The notes under the pieces: generated by a model
What the model was told of the DNA's origin: nothing
Seen by the model: the letters and a program-made list of their open reading frames with translations, nothing else
The model's database searches: none
Shown: positions 33,780 to 41,678 of the stretch, piece by piece
How positions within the stretch are numbered: the stretch's first letter is position 1
Layout of the letters: the number at the start of each line of letters is the position of its first letter
Origin: Fibrisoma montanum
GTDB lineage: Bacteria > Bacteroidota > Bacteroidia > Cytophagales > Spirosomataceae
Assembly: GCF_003583365.1 (NCBI RefSeq)
Contig: NZ_QXED01000001.1
Coordinates: forward strand, 620,001 to 684,000
Direction of reading: 5' to 3'
DNA: 64,000 nucleotides
Program-made: the position numbers and the translations under genes

Positions 33780-35393
33780 TTAGTTCTTCAGGAAGCGGCC
33801 TCCGTACTGGCGGGACGTCGTGCCAACCCGCAACAGGTAGAGCCCCTTGCCCAGATGCCCGACCGGCAGCCGCAGCTCGCTTACCGGAGTACCGGCCGCA
33901 TGGCGGCTGATCACCCGACCATTGTTGTCCACAATGCTCAACTCGGCAATCGGCTCCTCGTTGCTCAACCGCACCACCAGCTGATCGGTGACCGGCGAGG
34001 GGTACGCCCGAACCAGCACCAGCTCCGATGCTTCGGCGGCTACCGCTTCGCTTGTGACGCCCTGACGAGCCCCTGACGCACCACCCTCGTAGGCGCCGAT
34101 GTCGTAGACGCCACCCTGCGGACGCCCTCTGTCGTCCAGATCCGCCACCACCCCGTAGCGGCTCGTGTTCTGACCCGTGTTGAGCAAAGGAGAACCACTA
34201 CCCGGCCGCAGATTCCCACCCGGAGCATCCACAAATCTAGCCTCCCCGGCACTGGCTGCGGTGTAGTTGTTGAGAGCCGTGAAGCGCACCTTGTTGTTGA
34301 GCGTCGAGAGGTAGCGGTTGCCGGCTACCTGCACAACCGCGTTGTTGAGCAGCGTTGTCGTCTGGGTTTCGTTGTAGAGCTTGACGCCTTCTTCGCCGGT
34401 GGAGAAGATTGTGTTATTAATCAACGCCACCTCAACGTTAGCCCGCGTACCGGCCCGCTCATCGACGAAGATACCGTTTGAAACAGCCTCAGTGATGACG
34501 TTGTTGTAAATCCTGTTGGGGCCCAGATGCCCTACGATGATCAACCCAATGCCCTTGGCCTTCTGAATGGTGTTGTTGTAGAAGTTGCCACTGACCCCAC
34601 CCCCGATCTGCACACCGTTGTCCTGATAGGGATCAAAGGGGTCGATACCCGAGTTGAAGACCGAGTTGTGGTGCACCTGCGATTCGGGCGCACAGGCGTA
34701 CTGGATGCCCTCGCAGCCGGTGTTGACCGTGCGGTTGTAGCTGATCTCAAGGCCATAGATGTTGTGAGGCAGTAGCTTCACGCTGGCGCCGTCGCAGGTG
34801 CGGCTCTGGCCTTCGTTCCAGAACGAGTTGCCGATGTAGAGGCCTTCGCCTTTGACGTCATGGACGTAGTTGTGATGGACCTTGACATTGTACATGGCGA
34901 AGTTGGCCCGTTGGGTGGAGACGTCGCAGGTGGGGTCGGTCTTGATCATGATACCCGCAAAGCCGGCGTTGGAGACCTCCACATGGTCCACCTCACAATC
35001 GGAACTCATGCCGGTGATGTTGAGGCCGGAGATGCCGCTGCCGGTTCTGGAGATGTGAATGCCGTACTCGAGTCCGGCCACGCCGGTTCCGGTGATCTGG
35101 AAGTAGCGGCTGCCCTGGATGGCGATGCCGGTTGCAGAACCAGTGGGGAAGTTGACCTCCACCAGGCCGCCACAGTTGACGAACTTGATGGGGTTAGCTG
35201 GCGTACCGACGAAGTTGTTCAGCCGCAGGAAGTCGTAGCGGCCGGCCTGGATGCAGACGGTAGCACCGGGGCCGATCTTGAGGGTTTTACCATCGTAGGA
35301 ACCGGTTTTGGTGATGGTGTACGTACAGTTACAGGATTGCGCCCAAGCCCTCCCGGCGAGCGTCATCGTAAGCAGGATTAACCAGAATCTCAT
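33780..35393 (-). CDS. Secreted right-handed beta-helix protein with T9SS sorting domain (3 of 3)
   Basis: This 537-residue protein has a signal peptide ending AWAQ (about residue 19). CNCTYTITKTGSYDGKTLKI opens the mature chain. Asn-rich PbH1 repeats follow (VKVHHNYVHDVKGEGLYIGN, LEISYNRTVNTGCEGIQYAC, NRIYNNVITEAVSNGIFVDE). The type A T9SS domain runs from LVLVRAYPSPVTDQLVVRLS to GGRFLKN. It is closest to copy 2 in length and wording. It is the promoter-proximal member, with a 490-bp AT-rich region upstream, and is followed by its own strong terminator, which separates its expression from copies 1 and 2. Confidence 0.88.
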   Translation of the reverse strand: MRFWLILLTMTLAGRAWAQSCNCTYTITKTGSYDGKTLKIGPGATVCIQAGRYDFLRLNNFVGTPANPIKFVNCGGLVEVNFPTGSATGIAIQGSRYFQITGTGVAGLEYGIHISRTGSGISGLNITGMSSDCEVDHVEVSNAGFAGIMIKTDPTCDVSTQRANFAMYNVKVHHNYVHDVKGEGLYIGNSFWNEGQSRTCDGASVKLLPHNIYGLEISYNRTVNTGCEGIQYACAPESQVHHNSVFNSGIDPFDPYQDNGVQIGGGVSGNFYNNTIQKAKGIGLIIVGHLGPNRIYNNVITEAVSNGIFVDERAGTRANVEVALINNTIFSTGEEGVKLYNETQTTTLLNNAVVQVAGNRYLSTLNNKVRFTALNNYTAASAGEARFVDAPGGNLRPGSGSPLLNTGQNTSRYGVVADLDDRGRPQGGVYDIGAYEGGASGARQGVTSEAVAAEASELVLVRAYPSPVTDQLVVRLSNEEPIAELSIVDNNGRVISRHAAGTPVSELRLPVGHLGKGLYLLRVGTTSRQYGGRFLKN

Positions 35394-35883
35394 AGTGTAG
35401 TAAAAGGTATAAGTAAGTGCATTAGTTAGACAGGTAGGTTACAATAAATCACCAGAAAAATTCAATGGTTGACAAATACTTATCCGCTCAATAAAAGCCC
35501 ATCAAATCGATAGATTTTTGTTGCACTCCTCCACAAAATTGAGTATTCATTCTGCCTTATAAAAACAAGGTTCTTTGTTATATTAATTTATTGAATGGTA
35601 TAAAATACATGAAAGATTAGTAATATTTACAAATGAGTCACTTAGTGTGGGATTGTTTTAATTTTATCGTTGAAATGTTTTATAAACTCTGAGTTTTTCC
35701 CCTTTATAATCTATAAAGTTGCTGTATTAAATTTCTTTTAAAATTTTTTAAATGGCAGAATTCGTTGGCTTTCAGGCTTGGTTAAATGGCAAAACTGGCT
35801 CAACATTTAGCGAACCCTCTTTATGGAATTTCGCTTCTTTTTCATCTAACAGGTAGTGCTGCACTGCATAAACTGGTCCATTT
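35394..35883. other. 490-bp AT-rich divergent control region, no gene seen
   Basis: This stretch between the third beta-helix gene and the ECF sigma gene is much richer in A+T than its surroundings, with long T and A runs (35560-35760). No open frame with coding character, RNA gene or strong hairpin is visible. It must hold promoters for both flanking genes. I could not place a confident TTTG/TAnnTTTG pair. Confidence 0.6.
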
Positions 35884-36471
35884 ATGTTTCTAAAACATTT
35901 CCGCAGACCCAAACCGATCACCGACGCCGAGTACCTGGCGGTTTACCGCAGTACGGGCGATCTGGTGATATTGGGTGAGCTATACGAACGGCACATGGAC
36001 CTGGTCTACGCCGTTTGCTATAACTACCTGCGGGATCAGGAGGAAGCCAAAGATGCGGTTATGCAGTTATTTGAACAGCTGGTTACTGATCTGCAACGTC
36101 ATGATGTGCAACATTTCAAAACCTGGCTCCATACCGTAGCCCGTAACTACTGCCTCATGCAGCTTCGTAGTCGCGCTAATCAACCCGTTCGCATTGATGC
36201 CGCGTCGGCTGAGTATTCGGATGATGATAAACTACCGACCAGTCTGAATTCATTGGAACTGGACGATGATTCAGAGCTGGAAGAAGACCTGTCGAAGATG
36301 GAAGCGTGCCTGCAGACCTTGCCAACTGAGCAACGAACCTGCCTGACCCTTTTTTATCTGGAGCGGAAAAGTTATGCAGAAGTAGCGGAGCTTACCGGTT
36401 ATGACATGAAGCAAGTGAAAAGCTACTTGCAAAATGGCCGTCGAAACCTTAAACTTTGTATGCGGAAATAG
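35884..36471 (+). CDS. ECF-type RNA polymerase sigma factor
   Basis: This 195-residue sigma-70 family factor is of the extracytoplasmic type. Region 2 spans about residues 28-95 (ELYERHMDLVYAVCYNYLRDQEEAKDAVMQLFEQL, then FKTWLHTVARNYCLMQLR). An acidic linker lies at about 110-140 (DDDSELEEDLSK). Region 4, from about 142, contains LPTEQRTCLTLFYLERKSYAEVAELTGYDMKQVKSYLQNGRRNLK, the helix-turn-helix that reads the -35 box. It is followed 47 bp later by a membrane protein that looks like its anti-sigma factor. It probably senses an envelope signal linked to the neighbouring capsule genes; target genes are unknown. Confidence 0.93.
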   Translation: MFLKHFRRPKPITDAEYLAVYRSTGDLVILGELYERHMDLVYAVCYNYLRDQEEAKDAVMQLFEQLVTDLQRHDVQHFKTWLHTVARNYCLMQLRSRANQPVRIDAASAEYSDDDKLPTSLNSLELDDDSELEEDLSKMEACLQTLPTEQRTCLTLFYLERKSYAEVAELTGYDMKQVKSYLQNGRRNLKLCMRK

Positions 36472-36518
36472 GTAACACTGATCTGTATAGATAGCCAGCG
36501 GTTTTTGTACCGCGATAT

Positions 36519-37055
36519 ATGATGGAAAACCAATTGACTTTCGATGACTTGCGGGCTTATCAGGCCGGGCAGCTAAGCGGCCCGGCGCGGCACCGCGTGG
36601 AGCGGCTGCTGTTGGAAGACCCGTTTTATGCCGACGCGCTGGCTGGTCTGGAAGCCATGCAGCAAACCGGCACTCCACCGTCGACGCAGCTAACCGAACT
36701 GCGCAATGCCCTGCAACGGCGTATTCACGAGTCGGCGACGAAGAAACGGCTATGGCCGCTCTGGATTGCTACCACCACAGCTGCCATTCTGTTTATGCTG
36801 GCTATGGCTATTTATTTTATTTTCTTCGCGTCTAAACAATCGCAGAAGCCTAAAAGCGTTCCACCCTCTCATACCAGCCACGTACTGTCGTTACGCGATA
36901 CGCCTGACGAGGCCACTACTGAGGGACTCGAACATACCCCGGTGGACTCGCCCCTCATGCCTGTGTATGTACCGGGCAGTTCATCGTTCATGCCCAATCA
37001 GGAATCGCTTGTCTACCCTTCAGGATCAACAGTTGAAACAACTACTCTTGAATAA
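36519..37055 (+). CDS. Putative membrane-anchored anti-sigma factor
   Basis: This 178-residue single-pass protein has a cytoplasmic N-terminal domain of about 75 residues (LTFDDLRAYQAGQLSGPARHRVERLLLEDPFYADALAGLEAM) with the plan seen in Bacteroidota anti-sigma factors: a short helical domain that docks on region 2/4 of the sigma factor. No zinc-binding His/Cys set is present. One membrane helix follows (about 80-104). The periplasmic tail is Ser/Pro/Thr-rich and probably flexible. Its place directly after the ECF sigma gene on the same strand is the main support. Two adjacent ATG codons at 36519 and 36522 are both possible starts. Confidence 0.8.
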   Translation: MMENQLTFDDLRAYQAGQLSGPARHRVERLLLEDPFYADALAGLEAMQQTGTPPSTQLTELRNALQRRIHESATKKRLWPLWIATTTAAILFMLAMAIYFIFFASKQSQKPKSVPPSHTSHVLSLRDTPDEATTEGLEHTPVDSPLMPVYVPGSSSFMPNQESLVYPSGSTVETTTLE

Positions 37056-37240
37056 CGCACCTGCACTTCTTGCTTTCTCCTCTTTTGTTAGTTTTGGTCC
37101 AGTCTGTGTACAGTTTATTCTTAGTTACACCTAAATCTGTTCATTCATCAGATCATAGATTTCCCAAAACTTGATACAACGGATAAAACATTTATCGGAT
37201 ATCCGGCGTTAACGGGGCATATCACTCAATCCCGTTTTCT

Positions 37241-37957
37241 ATGTTAAAATCAATTTTTCTACGGTTCACTTTTTCCATCCTTACCATCTCGTCTCTCTGT
37301 ATATCAAACGTTTACGCTCAGCAACGTTTCAGCGCCGGTCCTCGTGTCGGCTTGAACTTGTCTAATTACTGGGGTAACGCCGACAATATGAAATTTATAC
37401 CCGGCTTTACGGCGGGGGCCTTTTTGATGTATAGCTCGCTCAACCACTTTGGTATCTCAGCGGATGTTCTTTATTCTCAGCGTGGAACTCGGTATGACGG
37501 CCCGCTTTTCGTTTCTCCCGGTCCCAGCAACCGCATTGATTTCCGGCAGCGGGTTAACTACCTCGAAATTCCGGTTGTCGCCCGGTACTTTCTAACGCTT
37601 TCGGGCAACTTCCGGCCCAACGTTTTCATTGGCCCTTCGCTTGGCGTTAAGCTCAACGCCAAACGAGCCGACGCCAAGCTGAATGGCAACGAAGACGAGC
37701 GCTTCAATGGCGATAACAGCAATGATTTTAAAGATCTGGATTTAGGCGCTACGGCCGGTTTCCAGCTGAACTGGCGGGCTGGTGAGCGGCAACGCTTCCT
37801 TATCGACGCCCGCTACACACTGGGTCTGGCCAATGTCCAGTCAAATCTGCCGAACATCTGGGGGCAGCGTGAATCGCTCAGCAACTCGGTCTTTACCCTG
37901 ACACTCGGTTACGGATTCGGTATCGGCCGCGAATACCCGAGCCGCTACCGCCGGTAG
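37241..37957 (+). CDS. Outer-membrane beta-barrel protein (PorT-like porin family)
   Basis: This 238-residue protein has a signal peptide of about 26 residues (SNVYA-QQ). It continues as an 8-strand-type barrel: FSAGPRVGLNLSNYWG, FIPGFTAGAFLMYSS, FGISADVLYSQRGTRYD, VNYLEIPVVARYFLT, FIGPSLGVKLNAKR. The 'LEIPVxxRY' pattern is typical of the Bacteroidota PorT/outer-membrane beta-barrel family. Similar small barrels are often encoded beside ECF sigma/anti-sigma pairs, which fits here with a 185-bp gap. The exact role is unknown. A strong terminator follows. Confidence 0.85.
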   Translation: MLKSIFLRFTFSILTISSLCISNVYAQQRFSAGPRVGLNLSNYWGNADNMKFIPGFTAGAFLMYSSLNHFGISADVLYSQRGTRYDGPLFVSPGPSNRIDFRQRVNYLEIPVVARYFLTLSGNFRPNVFIGPSLGVKLNAKRADAKLNGNEDERFNGDNSNDFKDLDLGATAGFQLNWRAGERQRFLIDARYTLGLANVQSNLPNIWGQRESLSNSVFTLTLGYGFGIGREYPSRYRR

Positions 37958-37976
37958 ACAACACCAACGCATTCGC

Positions 37977-38008
37977 AAAAGCCCTGCACCAGACCGTGCA
38001 GGGCTTTT
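37977..38008 (+). terminator. Rho-independent terminator
   Basis: Perfect 13-bp arms (37977-37989 and 37996-38008; core AGCCCTGCAC) around loop CAGACC, with a five-T run at 38005-38009. It follows the beta-barrel gene by 19 bp. Confidence 0.93.
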
Positions 38009-38096
38009 TGTTTGTGTTACCAATACACTAATTTTCACGGGCGGCATGACGTAATCTATCGTTCATGTCGCATATTCGTGTCTCATTTTCACGTCC

Positions 38097-39593
38097 ATGC
38101 GGCTACTGTTTGTGTTTGGTCTTATGCTCTGGTTGAGCCCACCTGCCTCGCGGGCTCAATCGAGTGCTCAGCCCTCTCCTCTTCACTATGAAGCCGAGCT
38201 GGGAGGCATGGCAACGACCACCGATCGGGCGCCGTTCTGGCTACGTACCAATCAATACGGAATTGTGCCAAGCCGCGGCCCATTCGGTACAATCCGGACC
38301 GGACTGTACCGCACGTACCGTCCGGCAACCGATACGTCGAAGACGGCCGCCAGCCGGAAAGTTGACTGGGGTTTTGGCCTAAACGTAGTAGGTACCCTTG
38401 GTCCCAGAGACCGGCCGGAAACGCGTCAGCTTTTATGGCCCGAGTTATACGGGAAGATTCGTTACGGAAAAGTGGAACTGTTTGTGGGCCGACGGCGCGA
38501 AGTGTATGGCCTTGGCGACACATTATTGACCTCTGGCTTCATTGGCTGGTCGGGCAATGCCATTCCCTTCCCCAAAGTGCAGATCTACACCCCGGACTAT
38601 ATTCCATTACGTTTCCTGAAAAACGTTCTGTCCTTCAAAGGCGGGTACGCGCACGGCTGGTTTACGGCATCCTATATTCAGGGCGTTTATCTGCACCAGA
38701 AATTCCTGTATGGCCGCCTGGGAAAGCCTAACTGGAAAGTTAAATTCTACGCGGGGCTGAATCATCAGGTGCAATGGGGCGGTCGGGCGGATTATCTGGT
38801 TGGTACCCCACTGGCCGTTAACGGAAAACTTCCTACCTCGTTCAACGATTATGTTTCGCTCGTTACGGGCCGCTATCCGGAGGCTATCAGCACGGACCAG
38901 TTCACGGACTTCGACGGAACAAACCGGATCGGCAATCACGTCGGCAGCTACGACTTTGCACTTGAATGGACCCGACCCAACCGAACGCTGACTTTCTACC
39001 ACCAGCACCTCTACGAAGATGCATCCGGCCTGGCATTTCAGAACTTCCCCGACGGCCTGACGGGAATCCGGCTGCATAACCGGTTAGCCAGGGCACGATT
39101 TCGGGTAGAGCGACTCGCCCTCGAGTTCCTCACGACTACCAACCAGGGCGGTGCCGTGTTCGACATGGCCGCCCGCTACCAGGGTGCCGACAACTACTTC
39201 AACCACAGCCAGTATCGGGAAGGCTGGTCGTACAATGGCCGAACGGTCGGGACGCCGTTTATCGCGCCGAGAACGGAATTCACGACGGAAGTTAATCGGC
39301 TGGAAGGGGGCGGCTTTTTCCCCAACAACCGGGTCGTTGCCTGGCATTTGGGTACTCAGGCCGTGGTTTTCCGCAACGTAACGCTGACGGCTAAGGCATC
39401 GACGAGCCGCAACTTCGGCACGTTCAATCAACGCTACGTTCCACCTTTCCGCCAGTTTTCGTCGCTGCTATCCGCCCAGATCCATCCGCCACGCTGGTCG
39501 GGCATCGTCTTGACAACGGCCTTCGCACTCGATCAGGGCGAGTTGTATCCCAATACGTTTGCGAGCTACGTGAGCGTGAAAAAAAGCTGGTAA
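38097..39593 (+). CDS. Capsule assembly Wzi family outer-membrane protein
   Basis: This 498-residue outer-membrane protein has a signal peptide of about 20 residues (PASRAQ). The mature part starts LHYEAELGGMATTTDRAPFWLRTNQYGIVP, the family's characteristic opening. Further landmarks are LLWPELYGKIRYGKVELFVGRRREVYGLGD, FPKVQIYTPDYIPL and VGSYDFALEWTRPNRTLTFYHQHLYEDASG. The chain ends in an aromatic residue (VKKSW), as barrels do. Wzi of enteric bacteria is a lectin-like barrel that holds capsule on the surface. Position next to the polysaccharide locus supports an anchoring or assembly role for the same glycan. Confidence 0.9.
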   Translation: MRLLFVFGLMLWLSPPASRAQSSAQPSPLHYEAELGGMATTTDRAPFWLRTNQYGIVPSRGPFGTIRTGLYRTYRPATDTSKTAASRKVDWGFGLNVVGTLGPRDRPETRQLLWPELYGKIRYGKVELFVGRRREVYGLGDTLLTSGFIGWSGNAIPFPKVQIYTPDYIPLRFLKNVLSFKGGYAHGWFTASYIQGVYLHQKFLYGRLGKPNWKVKFYAGLNHQVQWGGRADYLVGTPLAVNGKLPTSFNDYVSLVTGRYPEAISTDQFTDFDGTNRIGNHVGSYDFALEWTRPNRTLTFYHQHLYEDASGLAFQNFPDGLTGIRLHNRLARARFRVERLALEFLTTTNQGGAVFDMAARYQGADNYFNHSQYREGWSYNGRTVGTPFIAPRTEFTTEVNRLEGGGFFPNNRVVAWHLGTQAVVFRNVTLTAKASTSRNFGTFNQRYVPPFRQFSSLLSAQIHPPRWSGIVLTTAFALDQGELYPNTFASYVSVKKSW

Positions 39594-39635
39594 AGCCGAC
39601 CGGAGCATCCTTTCGGTTCTACGTCCGGTCGGCTT
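39593..39635. terminator. Hairpin between convergent wzi-like and RraA-like genes
   Basis: Perfect 12-bp arms AAGCCGACCGGA (39593-39604) and its complement (39624-39635) enclose a 19-nt loop. The T tract is poor. The left arm includes the last base of the wzi-like stop codon region. Confidence 0.7.
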
Positions 39636-39642
39636 GTGTTCA

Positions 39643-40356
39643 TTAAAACCGCCCAAACTCCTCGTATACGTCGAACGGATTCCGTCCTTCAGCCATGGCC
39701 TGTCGGCTTTTAGCTTCGCTGGCGAACCACTCTTCGGCCAGTTCGAGTACCTGAATCGTCAGGTCATACGGCACCACAACCACGCCGTCATTATCCCCGA
39801 AAATATAATCGCCAGGGTTGATTTTCAGCAACCCTTCCATTCCTTTCACGTAAATGGGTATCTGGTAATCAACCACCATGAAGCGGCCAAAAGCCTCGAC
39901 CGGATTGCGAAACCGGCAAAACGTCGGGAACCCCATATCGATCAGGTAATTCGAGTCGCGGGTCGAGCCGTCGATCACCGCCCCAACGCAGCCGTGGGCG
40001 TGAGCTGCCGTAGCCGAAATTTCGCCAAACTGCCCGCAGGACGTATCGCCCTGGGTGTCGCGCACCTGCACTACGCCCGGCGTCATGCTCTTGAACATCC
40101 CCAGCCGAATGTCATGAACTTTCTCGTCGCGGCTGGGCGTCGCGATACCGTGGCAGGTAAAGGCTGGTCCAGCGACTTTCATGGTGTGGGTTAGCGGATA
40201 GATTCCGCTGGCCATGCACTGGCTGTGGTAACCGAGATGCTCCAGTGCGTCGGACACTAAACCGGCGTATAACCGGAGGTACCGTTGCTGGATTTCCTGC
40301 CAATCATACGTAACGTTGAACTGTCGGATTGGATACGAATTGGTGATAACTTCCAT
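39643..40356 (-). CDS. RraA family protein (2-oxo-acid aldolase/decarboxylase type)
   Basis: This 237-residue member of the RraA / 4-hydroxy-4-methyl-2-oxoglutarate aldolase family is soluble. The diagnostic stretch is GCVGAVIDGSTRDSNYLIDMGFPTFCR, in which Arg and Asp (STRD) bind substrate and the divalent metal in characterised class II pyruvate aldolases. GDNDGVVVVPYDLTIQVLELA is the usual end of the fold. In this locus, with two sugar-acid dehydratases, it could cleave or decarboxylate a 2-keto acid intermediate (inference). It is the last gene of the minus-strand utilisation locus, 40 bp after the transporter gene. Confidence 0.88.
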   Translation of the reverse strand: MEVITNSYPIRQFNVTYDWQEIQQRYLRLYAGLVSDALEHLGYHSQCMASGIYPLTHTMKVAGPAFTCHGIATPSRDEKVHDIRLGMFKSMTPGVVQVRDTQGDTSCGQFGEISATAAHAHGCVGAVIDGSTRDSNYLIDMGFPTFCRFRNPVEAFGRFMVVDYQIPIYVKGMEGLLKINPGDYIFGDNDGVVVVPYDLTIQVLELAEEWFASEAKSRQAMAEGRNPFDVYEEFGRF

Positions 40357-40396
40357 GCTTTTGTGTGTTTTACTGATGTATTATTTGCTTGTTCTG

Positions 40397-41674
40397 TTAC
40401 GATTCCCTATCCTTTTCAAAAAACCATTTCGCTGCCCCCGCCAGCAGCAGCCCCCCCAACACATAAGCCCCTGATAAACTGGCTAACCCGGTTGTCAGGC
40501 CCAGCGTAGGTTTCAGCACCCCCAGCAGATACGGTGCCGATGAGCCAATGAGAAACGCGCAGGCCAGCATCAACCCATAGGCGGATGAGCGCATACGTGC
40601 CGATACCACTTCGTACAGGGACGCGACGATGTTGGAGTCATACCAGCCCCGGAATATGCCAAACCCAAACAGGGCCGCATAGGTCATAATCTGGGTATTG
40701 CTCTGGCTGATAAAGTAGATGAACGGCGCACCGATCAACAGTCCCAGCGACTGCACCACGAGCCGGCTCCGGGGGTTGGTTTGGGCGTAATAGTCGGCAA
40801 TCCGGGCTCCGGATAACACGCCCAGAAAGGCGCCGAGGTGATGATAGAACAGCGAGGAGAATCCGGCTTCGGTCAGGCTCAGCCCGAATTTGTCAACCAG
40901 AAACGAGGGCATCCAGGTCAGATAACCAACGTTGACAAATACCATGCAGCCAAAGCCCAGCGTCAGCAGCACGACTGTCGGCTTTCGAACAATGACACGG
41001 GCCGTTTCGCCTATTTCAGCTAGTACGGGTCGCTGACTAACCAGCCCTTTGTTGGGAGTATCCTTCGGTATGCGGTTGAAGAAAATGAAGGCCAGCACAA
41101 TGCCGAATCCACCAAACACATAAAACGCCCGCTGCCAGCCATAGTGTTCGCCAATGTAGCCCGCAATCAGCCCGCTGAGTACGATGCCAAAATAAACGGC
41201 CGTCTGGTGTACGGACAGCACAAACGAGCGATTCCTGGGGTAGTTTTCGCCCAGCAGCGCATTGGCAGATGGGGCATAGAACGCTTCTCCCCCGCCCGTG
41301 CCAATACCCCGTAGTAAAATGAACTGCATGAGCGTGGAGCAGAAACCAGTAAACAGCGTCGCCATCGACCAGAACAGCAGGCAAAAGCCCAGAATGTTCC
41401 GGCGCGAGAACCGATCGCCGATGAAGCCGGCAATGGGCACCAGCAGGCCATAGGTCCACACCAGCGCCGACGCAATCAGACCCAGTTCGGCATCCGTTAG
41501 GCCTAAGTCCTGCCTAATCAGCGGTAATACGACGCTGAAAATCTGGCGGTCGGCCTGGTTCAGGAAGAATGCCAGCCATAGGAGGGCCAGCAACTCCCAG
41601 CGGTACCCGGCGCGACCACTGACTGAAGGGGCGTTGACCGGCTGCGGTTCGGTTATCAGGTTTGACTTGGACAT
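40397..41674 (-). CDS. MFS transporter, sugar-acid (hexuronate)-like
   Basis: This 425-residue major facilitator protein has 12 predicted membrane segments. The loop 2-3 motif GFIGDRFSRRNILG is the MFS signature. LNQADRQIFSVVLPLIRQDLGLT at the start resembles the ExuT/ACS (anion:cation symporter) branch that carries hexuronates, glucarate and similar acids. It is encoded between the RraA-like gene and the GH2 gene, only 4 bp from the latter. Inner-membrane uptake of the sugar acids or oligosaccharides released by the locus is the likely role. Confidence 0.9.
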   Translation of the reverse strand: MSKSNLITEPQPVNAPSVSGRAGYRWELLALLWLAFFLNQADRQIFSVVLPLIRQDLGLTDAELGLIASALVWTYGLLVPIAGFIGDRFSRRNILGFCLLFWSMATLFTGFCSTLMQFILLRGIGTGGGEAFYAPSANALLGENYPRNRSFVLSVHQTAVYFGIVLSGLIAGYIGEHYGWQRAFYVFGGFGIVLAFIFFNRIPKDTPNKGLVSQRPVLAEIGETARVIVRKPTVVLLTLGFGCMVFVNVGYLTWMPSFLVDKFGLSLTEAGFSSLFYHHLGAFLGVLSGARIADYYAQTNPRSRLVVQSLGLLIGAPFIYFISQSNTQIMTYAALFGFGIFRGWYDSNIVASLYEVVSARMRSSAYGLMLACAFLIGSSAPYLLGVLKPTLGLTTGLASLSGAYVLGGLLLAGAAKWFFEKDRES

Positions 41675-41678
41675 GCCC

